The position numbers were made by a program, and so were the translations under genes. This document shows positions 56,019 to 64,000 of a stretch of DNA of 64,000 nt, in pieces. The stretch is from NCBI GenBank assembly GCA_963930645.1, contig OZ005662.1:4407436-4471435 (forward strand), read 5' to 3'. This DNA comes from Salticus scenicus. Taxonomy: Eukaryota; Arthropoda; Arachnida; Araneae; Salticidae. The stretch's first letter is position 1. Each line of letters starts with the position of its first letter. A model generated the notes under the pieces. That model worked only from the letters and a program-made list of their open reading frames with translations, searched no databases and was not told where the DNA came from.

Positions 56019-57400
56019 ATGGAGCAAGAAATGAAGAAACTTCTAGAAAGCTTAGCTACCCAGATGAATGAAATGAAAGAAGGACAGAGAGAGATGAAAG
56101 ATAGCCTGAGTCAAGAGATGAAAGAAATGAAGGCAGCACAAGAGAAAATGGAAACAGGACAGGAAAAGATGAAAACCGGATTGATAGAGAAAATAGAAAC
56201 AGGACAAAGGGAAATGAAAGCAGTTCAGGAAAAGATGGAAGCCAGTTTGACCGAAGAAATTAAATCTAATCAAGATGAGATGAAAGAGCTTTCAACGGTG
56301 AAAGAATCAATCGAGGGTAAATTAATGGTAATGAAAAATAGAATGGATGAAATAGAAGAGAAAGTTATAAAGATTGAAGAAAATTTTGAAGAGAAAGTTA
56401 TGAAGACAGAAGAAAAGTTTGAGGAGAAAGTTTTGAAAATAGAAGAAAGTTTTGAAGAGAAAGCTATGAAGATAGAAGAAAATGTTACGAAGATTGAAGA
56501 GAGTGTTACGAGGATAGAACGGAGTTTCGATGAGAAAGTTAAAGAAAATTTGGATCAGGAACTGAAAGGAAGGTTTTCAGAGATAGAAGGTAAACTGAAG
56601 AGAATAGAAGAAGATCTGGAGAGAAAAGTGGAAGAAAAGTTAGAATCCAGAATCAGGAATTTATTAAGCTATCTACCTACGATGGCAGTTTCTCCTTGCA
56701 TGTATATAAGACGCATTTTTCCATCGTAGCTGAAGCTAACGGCTGGGACTCTACCGCCAAGTCTGTCCACTCAGCAACAGCATTACAGGGAGATGCAGCC
56801 GATATACTGCGAAATGTTTCTAAAGAAGAAATGAACGACTTCGAGGCCCTGACTAGAGCACTGGAGCTACGGTTCGGAGAGAAGTGTTCTAAGGACTATA
56901 GTCGCCTCCAGCTAAAATCTCGTTACCAGAAATTGGGCGAAAGTTTGCAAGAGCTGGCAGCGGACATTCAGACACTGTCACACCTAGCATTCTCAGACTG
57001 TCATGCTGACACTCGAAATGACTTAGCTCTTCAGTACTTTATCGATGCTGTTCGTGATCCAGAAATTTAAAAAGCGCTGAGACTCTCCAACATCAGGGAC
57101 GTAGAATCAGCTTTAGGCTATGCACTTAGGATAGAGGCAGCCCAACAAGCCTCCCGTAATGACCGCCATACCATAAGAACAGTCTTATTAAATGATACGC
57201 CTGCTGTTGCTGATGAAAATGAAATGAAGTCTCGCAGAGATCTTAAAGAGATTGAGCAGCCTGGAAAATAAGGAAATAAAGGATCAGCAGATAAAGTGCT
57301 GGGGCTGTGGAGGGGATGGTCATGTAAAGAGGAACTGCCCTGTACGACCAACTAAAGGAAATCACCCGGCTTCACCATCACTACAGGGAAACTAGGAGAA
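56019..57400 (+). pseudogene. Gag of gypsy element, frame-broken
   Basis: From the ATG at 56019 a long alpha-helical coiled coil runs to about 56640, with heptads of M/K/E-rich repeats such as EEKVMKTEEKFEEKV. The frame then shifts (near 56660) into the capsid-like region read from about 56700, with HVYKTHFSIVAEANGW and FGEKCSKDYSRLQLKSRY. A TAA interrupts it at 57068-57070. A second shift leads to a CCHC zinc knuckle, C-x2-C-x4-H-x4-C, at 57297-57338 that would bind RNA, and a TAG follows near 57392. The normal role is packaging of element RNA in cytoplasmic particles. At least two frameshifts and two stops make this copy non-functional. Confidence 0.85.
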
Positions 57401-57412
57401 GGCCATCTCGCG

Positions 57413-58844
57413 GTGCGGAGGTTGCCTGAAATTAAAGAGCCCCAGTTTACAATATTTCATGTTTCATCGATGAGTGGCGGCGATAATGGACTTTACATTT
57501 ATGGCCAAGTTAACAACACCGCCTGCCGGATGATTCTGGAAACGGGAGCCAATGTGACCATCATTAGAACGGATTTGGCTCAAGAAATAAAAGAGAAGAT
57601 CATCTGGACGCCGCCCTGTGTTAAACTCCAGACTGTGACCGGAGGCGAAGGCAAAATATATGGAAAAATGAACTTGACCATCACTTTTGGAAATCCCAGT
57701 TACCATCATATGGCATATGTGGCAGATATAAGAGATCCTGTAATCATTAGAATCTATTTCCTGAGAAAATTTAACTTTAAATTGGACTTCAAGAATAATG
57801 AACTGCATTCGAGTTCGGAGGACATAGCTGTGTTCAACACTGAAAATCAAGACATTCAGCCAATTTGCCAGATTACAGCCAAGTCTGAAATTTCCATCTC
57901 TCCACACACAAAGACAATAGTTTCAGGAACACCTCCTACCAAGCAATACTTCCGCTATGGGCTGACTGAATACCCGAATACAGACAAAAGCCCAAGAGGA
58001 GTTCTGGTAGCTTCATCTCTAGTTGATCTCTCAAAGTACTATTCCTGTGAGAGTCGCAAACATCAGCGATAAGGTCCGAACAGTGAAGAAGGATGAGGTG
58101 TTAGCAGCCTGCACTCCTGTAACATGCATAAACCGTTTCACGCAGTCAACCGAATCCAAGTCTTCTGAGCAGTTAACAACGGAATTACTCAAGAACGCAG
58201 AATTAGGAAGTGAACAGAGGTGTGCTGCGGAGAAGTTACTCCAAGAATTTAAAGACCTTTTTTCTCGAACACCTGAAGACGTCGGGAGAACAAACATCAC
58301 CCAGCACAGAATTGATACAGGAAATCATCCTCCAATCAAACAACATCCAAGAAGACTTCCATTGCTAAGCAGGAAGAGGTCACTGAACTTCTAAATGAAA
58401 TGCAGCACAATGACATCATTGAGCCATCAACGAGTCCTTGGGCCTCTCCCACAGTACTGGTGCGAAAAAAGGATGGTTCAACAAGATTTTGCTTGGATTA
58501 TCATCGTTTGAATGACATCACGAAGAAAGACAGTTACCCTCTTCCCAGAATTGACGACACATTAGACACACTTGCTGGCAATAAATGGTTCTCGACGTTG
58601 GATCTGAAGAGCGGTTACTGGCAAGTAGAATTGCATCCTGATGATCGTGAGAAGACTGCATGCACCACGGGACAAGGACTGTGGCAATTTAAAGTTATGC
58701 CGTTCGGATTATGTAATGCTCCTGCCACCTTTGAACGCCTGATGGAGACAGTGCTAAAAGGACTTTCCTATGAAGCCTGTCTGGTGTATTTGGATTATCA
58801 TTGTGGGGCGCACCTTTGAAGACCATCTACGAAACATCCGAAAG
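57413..58844 (+). pseudogene. Protease and 5' reverse transcriptase of gypsy pol
   Basis: The protease region is near 57470-57780. Its active-site triad codon is Glu-Thr-Gly (57539-57547), where aspartic proteases need Asp, followed by ANVTIIRTDL. A frameshift near 58030 and another near 58380 precede the reverse transcriptase, which shows FCLDYHRLND, LDLKSGYWQVELHPDDREKT and GLCNAPATFERLMETV. The YxDD catalytic box near 58787-58798 is two bases short, which destroys the second aspartate and shifts the frame. Coding sequence then runs into the hAT-type insertion at 58845. The protein would process the polyprotein and copy RNA into DNA; it cannot do so here. Confidence 0.88.
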
Positions 58845-59222
58845 TAGATGTCAAGACTTACAATTTTTAGAAGTGGCCAGTGGCCACTAGACATGATAAA
58901 CTCAGTGGCCACTCATGAGTCGTCGTCGTCGTTATACATCGGATTCATACACATAATATATATATATGATATATATATGTGTGTGTGTGCATAAAGGCAT
59001 AAAAACACAAATGATATGGTCGGAAAATTAAATTAAGAAGTAGTGCTCTTTATTGTACTTGAATAATAATACAATAGTCACTATTATTAAATGACTATTG
59101 TATTATTAGTCACTTAAAAATACAATAAACATGTACATACAATATATGTGTGTATTTCTGCCAATAATAAAAAAAAAAAGAGATATTATTAAATATATAT
59201 ATATATATATATATATTAAACT

Positions 59223-59722
59223 CAGGGCCCGACATAGCCTAATTGGGGCCCGGGGCAAAAACTTCTTTGGGGCCCCCTCTGCTTCAATACTTCGGCAAAA
59301 GCTTCTTTTCCTCCCCCCTCCCCTCTGCTTCACTAATTCAGTAATGAAGAACCGAATTTTATGGAGTTATTTAAATTTTTCACCTCATTATAGATATATA
59401 ACAAGAAAATTGTCTAGAACCTAAAATAGCTATAATTCCCCCCCCCCCCTGCAATGGTCAGACAAAATATCGTTCTGTCCATTTTATTTCTGATTGTTAA
59501 CTTTTTTATCTAGCTGCGAAAAATTCATATCCTTGCTGACATTAGTTCGGAATTCAGCTAAATTTTCGTAATTACGATGGCTCAATTAAGCCGGATTTTA
59601 CACTATACTGATATTTTGTTTTAAAAAAACTTTATTAAAGAAGGAAACGTAAAATAAACTTTCTATTCGTTTTGGGGGCCCGGGGCAACTGCCCCGTATG
59701 CCCCTGCCTTAATCAGGCTCTG
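59223..59722. mobile_element. 500-bp hAT-type element, TSD ATTAAACT
   Basis: The ends CAGGGCCCGACATAG and (reversed) CAGAGCCTGATTAAG are inverted repeats. ATTAAACT is duplicated exactly (59215-59222, 59723-59730). GGGGCCCGGGGCAA-type words lie on both sides, as in the 178-bp element at 54799. It is the youngest layer of the nest. It is non-coding. Confidence 0.92.
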
Positions 59723-59730
59723 ATTAAACT

Positions 59731-60589
59731 TTTCTAGTTTAAATTTTTCAATATCTGAAATGAAAGGAGGTAGGGGGAAGACAAAATGGATTGAGTAATT
59801 GGATCATTGAAAAGTGATTTGGTTTTTGAGGTAAGATATGACCTCGTTTGTTATTCTTGTTAGTGTTTTAAGAGTGAGTTCTATAAGCATGTAGTTATAA
59901 TAGCATGTAATCCAGCTTTTTTAAAATGCTATTAATAACTATAGTACTTAGAAAAACGACTTTAAAATTCAGAGTTTTTGTAATGAGGGAAAATATATGG
60001 ACTTTCATAGATAAATATTAATACATGCATTTTGCTATGGGAAAACAGCAGGCTATAATGATGATATGATCTGACAATGTGATTTCTCATACACAATTTG
60101 TGTTTTACAAGAATATTTATTTTATGTCCCATTGCAAAAGAAATACAAAAATTTGATTCATTTAATAAATTTCGTCTAGTCTGGCATTTTCATCAGCAAA
60201 TGGAAAATAATCATGATCAGAATTAGAGGAAAATGAAATTATTTTGAGTCTGAGGAGTGGGTGGGGGGGGGGGCATAGAATCTGTACTAGCCTATTATCA
60301 GAGGTACATTTTTATTAACTGGCATGTGATTTCTAAAATTATAAATTTGCTGAAAATTTTCTGTAAACATGATTGATTGGTTGGACATTATTAGCATTGC
60401 TTTCAATAAATTGACTATCTAAACAGTTATGTATAGCTTTTAACTACTTTAAATATTTTCAGGATTATTTCACTAACACAAAAAAATTCTTTAATATAAC
60501 TGCAGTTACTTTTATATCCACATAAAATCTTATAAAAATTTTATACCATCAGATAAACAAAATTTTCAAACATATATAGAATCAAATTT
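59731..60589. other. Interior of the pol-splitting element
   Basis: AT-rich DNA with a G-run near 60262; no gene or sharp repeat boundary is seen. Confidence 0.4.
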
Positions 60590-60616
60590 TTACGTATGTA
60601 CATTACTCATACATTA

Positions 60617-60648
<32 letters not shown>

Positions 60649-61330
60649 ATAGTATTTAATTATCAGTTTTAAACATGTATGAAATCAACTGAGCATTAAT
60701 TTTCTTAAACTAATTTAGAAAACATTTTTGTACCTAAAAATCTATTTTTCATCCCCCACCCCCCTGTTTACACGTTTCGTATAGATAAGAAATTATAATT
60801 TAGTTGAAAAAAAAATAAATATATTCATCAAGTTAAGTCTAAAAATAATTATGTATATGAAAAATATTAAGCACTTCTATAGCTTTGTTTCTAGAATTGA
60901 TCATTTATCCCTATCTAGAAATATGGAAAGGGGGGGGGGGTTAAAAAAATAATTACATTAATAAGAAATATTAAATTCTCAATTTTACTTCTAGAATCTA
61001 ATAAAGCATGTTTAAAATGAATATTGCTATTTATATTATGGATGCAGAAAGACTGAGAAACAACTGCAGAACATTTGATCAGCGATTGCTAGTTGGAAAT
61101 AAGAAAAGGGAGAGAGAGGCAAAAAATAATTACACAAACAAGAAATATTTAACAATTCTATTTCTTTCTAGGTTCTCGAATCTCATAAAGCAAGTTTTAA
61201 ATGAATATTGACATTTATGTTGTGGATGGAGAAAGATTGGAAATCCCATTAACAATCGCCAATCGTTAATGCGATTTTTTTTTTTTTTAAACGAACGGTA
61301 TCCGAGATTTTTTTAAAAACGGAAGAAATA
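60590..61330. repeat. Block shared with 26820-27560
   Basis: Matching landmarks occur in the same order in both places: TTACTCATACAT, TTAATTTTCTTAAA, CTTCTAGAATCTAAT, GCAGAACATTTGAT, GACATTTATGTTGTGGATGG, AACGAACGGTATCCG. It includes an internal near-duplication of the GAATCTMATAAAGCA region (about 60995 and 61185). The two host elements have different TIRs. Confidence 0.75.
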
Positions 61331-61446
61331 TTTTCGCGAATTCTCGGAAAAAAATGGCGATCATACCAATTTTTTTATCGCCACTTTTTCAAATTAATTC
61401 GCCACGTGGCGACTGGCGACCGTGAGTCTTGACCTCTATAAAAAAG

Positions 61447-63585
61447 GTGCTGGAGAAACTCAGAATGGCTAACCTCTTATTGAATCCAGGCAAGTGTAAC
61501 CTGTTCCGTCGTGAAGTTAGCTACCTCGGCCATATCATCTCTGCCGAAGGTGTGAGAACTGATCCTGAGAAGATCTCTGCAGTCGAAAACTGGAGTCGCC
61601 CTGAAAACGTACACCAACTACGAAGTTTCCTGGGGTTATGCACTTACTACAGGAAGTTTGTCAAGGGTTTCTCAAATATTGCCAGACCACTCCACAAGCT
61701 GACGGAAGCCAAACAGAAGTTCCTGTGGACAGATGAATGTGAAAAAGCATTTAAGCGACTTAAAGAGGCCTTAACAACATCGCCTATCTTGACGTATCCA
61801 CAGCCCGACAGACAGTTCATACTTGATACAGATGCCAGCCATGAGAGTGTTGGTGCTGTTCTGTCACAGGAAATTGATGGTCAAGAACATGTCATTGCCT
61901 ATTGGAGTAAATGCCTGTCTAAACCAGAGCGAAATTACTGTACCACCAGGAAAGAGCTACTCGCCATCGTAAAAGCCATAGAACATTTCCATCATTACCT
62001 CTATGACAGAAGATTCCTGCTCCGGACTGACCATGCATCTTTAACGTGGTTGCTCCAGTTCAAGAACCCGGAAGGACAGATTGCCAGATGGATACAACGC
62101 CTTCAGGAATATGACTTTGAGATACGTCATCGTAAAGAGACTCTACATGGTAATGCAGATGCCTTGTCCCGGAAGCCCTGCTCGGAAAGCTGCAAGTACT
62201 GCTCTAGAGCCGAACAGAAATACCTGCCGATAAATCCGGTTGCCTGCCAAGTTACTATCTCAACACCATCAGAACAAGATTTCGATCCATGGAATGACGA
62301 AGAACTTAGACAAGCCCAGTCGGAAGATCCTGACATAAAGCCAATATTACAGCTGAAGGAGACGACCAGCAACAGACCTACCTGGCAGGACATTTCCAGA
62401 TTTAGTCCCATTACGAAAAGTTATTGGACACTTTGGGACAATCTTCATATCAGAAATGGGGTATTATACAGAAAGTGGGAATCTGATGATGGAAAAAGCT
62501 TCAGATGGCAGATGGTATTACCAAGATCAAAAATTCCAGATGTTTTAGAACAACTGCATAGTAGCTCTACCGGAGGCCATTTTGGGGTAATGAAGACTCT
62601 GCAGAAAGTTCGGGAATGCTGCTACTGGTGCAAGGCAAAGGAGGATGTAGAGAAATGGTGTAAATCCTGTGATGCATGTGCGGCACGTAAAGGCCCGCAG
62701 AAACGAAGTCAAGGAAGACTGCAATGGTATAACGTGGGAGCACCATTTGAACGGATTGCACTCGACATCTTGGGTCCTTTGCCCCAGACCTCCAGTAGAA
62801 ATAAATACATCCTCGTCGTGATGGACTATTTCACCGAGTTGCCGGAGGCATATCCTATTCCTGATCGAGAGGCATGCACAGTTGCGGAGGTCCTAGTGCA
62901 GCAATAGGTGTCAAGATACGGCACACCCCTAAAACTTCATACCGACCAAGGTAGGAACTTTACCTCTGCTGTTTTCAAAGGACTGTGTCAACTACTCGGC
63001 ATAGACAAAACCCAGACAACACCCTTACATCCCCAGTCGGACGGCATGGTCGAGAGGTTCAACCGTACCATCCTGAATAACCTCTCTCTTCTAGTATCAA
63101 GGAACCAGCAAGATTGGGACTTGAAGTTGCCATTGTTCCTTCTGGCTTATCGAAGTGCTGTCCATGAGACCACCGGCTATACTCCAGCTCAGATGCTGTC
63201 TGGACGCGAACTTCGTCTTCCATGTGATCTCCTGTTTGGTTGTCCACCAGATGCGCCTTCATCGCCCGAGGAGTACTTCGAAGATCTCCAGGCACGATTT
63301 GAAGACGTACACAACTTTGCTCGGGAGCGGATTCACATGGCAACAGAGAAAATGAAGACGAGGTATGATCTAAAGGCTACACAACATCAGTTCCAGGAAG
63401 GAGACAAGGTCTCGTTGTGGAATCCTGTTCGATGCAAAGGACTCTCCCCCAAGTTACAGTGCAACTGGGACGGACCATACACAATCTTAAAAAGGCTGAA
63501 TGATGTAGTGGTGCGAATCACTAAAACACCTTCATCAAAACCGAAGGTGGTGCACTATAACAGGCTAGCCAAGTACCACAATTAA
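61447..63585 (+). pseudogene. RNase H and integrase of gypsy pol, one nonsense codon
   Basis: It continues pol after the insertion: reverse-transcriptase thumb (about 61447-61740), then RNase H with DTDASHESVGAVLSQE, RKELLAIVKAIEHFHHYLYD, LLRTDHASLTWL and NADALSR, then integrase. The integrase has a His-His-Cys-Cys zinc region ending CKSCDACAARK (about 62554-62685), and the three acidic residues are Asp (62764-62766), Asp (62944-62946) and Glu (63052-63054), a D-x35-E spacing. An in-frame TAG at 62905-62907 splits the integrase core just before the second Asp. The last residues (RLAKYHN) end at 63585. RNase H degrades the RNA template and integrase joins element DNA to the genome. This part is far better kept than gag. 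Confidence 0.9.
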
Positions 63586-63698
63586 TGGTAATATTAAAAT
63601 TTAAAATGTAAATACAGGTAAAATTTGCGCATGCGTGATGTAAATATTTGTATATAAATATTTGTACATAATTTAAAATTTTTAAAAATACAACCTTT
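63586..63698. other. AT-rich junction after integrase
   Basis: TGTAAATATTTGTA-type repeats; the expected polypurine tract and 3' LTR are not recognised. It may include 3' untranslated sequence of the minus-strand element that follows. Confidence 0.4.
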
Positions 63699-64000
63699 TT
63701 ATTTCTTCATGTCTTCTTTTCGGACTAGTTTCGCTTGGGGCGCCCCAGCTTGGTCTCCGACATCTCGGTGTTCGAAGTTATACGAAACTGAAGTTTCAGG
63801 CTTCCTTTCTCTTTTATAAACTCTACGCCATTGGCGGTTGAGCAAAGCCCCATCGTTGCCATTGCAATTATTTGAACTTGTTAAAATTTCGACAGACTCC
63901 CTGATTGCAACGTAACCATGGTTATTATAGTTGGCCAACTTCTTTACTTGTTCAAATTTTATATCAATTTCTTCATTTTTGTTTACCTGAGTTAAAGCGG
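63699..64000 (-). pseudogene. C-terminal end of a Penelope-like protein (partial)
   Basis: A minus-strand frame is open from the window edge to a stop at 63699-63701: about 100 codons, including HGYVAIRESVEI, then SSNN.NGNDGALLNRQWRRV. The pattern Ile-Arg-Glu-x-x-Glu-Ile followed by an asparagine-rich segment and a DG-ALL-x-x-x-W ending resembles the tail after the GIY-YIG nuclease domain in Penelope-like retroelements (from memory). The catalytic parts lie outside the window. The frame seems intact here, so it could also be the 3' exon of a live element. It abuts the truncated gypsy end. Confidence 0.5.

Larger units (their letters stand above)
58845..61438. mobile_element. 2.6-kb hAT-type insertion inside pol
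   Basis: The ends TAGATGTCAAGACTTAC and (reversed) TAGAGGTCAAGACTCAC are inverted repeats. The flanking octamers TCCGAAAG (58837-58844) and TAAAAAAG (61439-61446) match at five of eight bases, and cutting the element out after one octamer restores the codon register of pol, so I read them as an aged 8-bp duplication. It holds a nested hAT MITE (59223-59722) and a block (60590-61330) shared with the element at 26544. GGCGAC-rich words lie near both ends. No transposase is seen. Confidence 0.7.
55363..63698 (+). mobile_element. Ty3/gypsy LTR retrotransposon, decayed and interrupted
   Basis: The order is 5' LTR, tRNA-Leu-type primer site, coiled-coil gag with a CCHC knuckle, protease, reverse transcriptase, RNase H and integrase, the gypsy order with integrase last. 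It is inserted in the duplicated zinc-finger flank, whose homology stops at 55362. A 2.6-kb hAT-type element splits pol. Frameshifts, a nonsense codon and changed catalytic residues make it inactive. The coding part ends at 63585 and no 3' LTR is seen before a Penelope-like fragment, so that end is truncated or lies beyond the window. No envelope-type reading frame is seen. Confidence 0.9.

Noticed and set aside
56052..56273. Minus-strand frame opposite the gag coiled coil
   Set aside because: It is the antisense shadow of the K/E-rich repeat and has no independent support.
61429..61446. ATG at 61429 as the start of an RNase H-integrase protein
   Set aside because: That ATG lies in the right end of the inserted hAT-type element; the pol domain lacks its own start.
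63586..63698. 3' LTR of the gypsy element
   Set aside because: No match to the 5' LTR start (TGTTACAAAATTG) or body was found here.

Overview
This is a strongly AT-rich eukaryotic window with long A/T runs, interrupted coding remnants and many transposable elements. The two intact genes are C2H2 zinc-finger genes whose finger linkers are mostly TKEKP-like. Together with the Ty3/gypsy, mariner, hAT, pogo and Penelope-like remnants, this points to an arthropod. A spider or other chelicerate is my best guess from memory of similar proteins, not something the sequence proves.

Layout. 1-1624: three tRNA-headed SINE units, the last running into a near-perfect 215-bp inverted duplication. 3847-5001 (minus): zinc-finger gene 1, 13 fingers. 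5988-6709: a 706-bp terminal-inverted-repeat (TIR) element. 7245-19681: a 12.4-kb element with the same termini and its own 8-bp target-site duplication (TSD); the 706-bp element looks like its internally deleted derivative. 20.3-30.8 kb: a run of short DNA transposons, several nested, plus an inverted repeat with coding-like arms (22.2-23.2 kb) and a pogo-type element that keeps the start of a transposase. 31.0-32.7, 36.6-39.1, 23.3-24.3 and 39.5-41.7 kb: members of a hairpin-bounded repeat family resembling Helentron-associated non-autonomous elements; one carries a 27-29-bp minisatellite. 40.4-41.7 kb: a decayed mariner. 44.7-48.1 kb: a pogo-type element interrupted by a 2.7-kb insertion. 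49913-51055 (minus): zinc-finger gene 2, a close paralogue of gene 1. Its 5' flank is also duplicated and is interrupted first by a 3.4-kb hAT-type element and then by a Ty3/gypsy retrotransposon (55363 to about 63.6 kb). The retrotransposon's pol is split by a 2.6-kb hAT-type element that itself holds a 500-bp hAT-type element. 63.7 kb to the right edge: the C-terminal end of a Penelope-like protein on the minus strand.

No rRNA, no convincing functional tRNA, no CRISPR array and no bacterial operon is visible. Only the two zinc-finger genes look like intact host protein-coding genes. They probably encode nuclear DNA-binding proteins. Fingers 2, 3 and 12 are unchanged between them, while fingers 4-11 differ mainly at DNA-contact positions. 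The rest reads as layered transposon insertions whose relative order can often be worked out from nesting and TSDs. All comparisons were made by eye; no alignment, database search or composition count was run.
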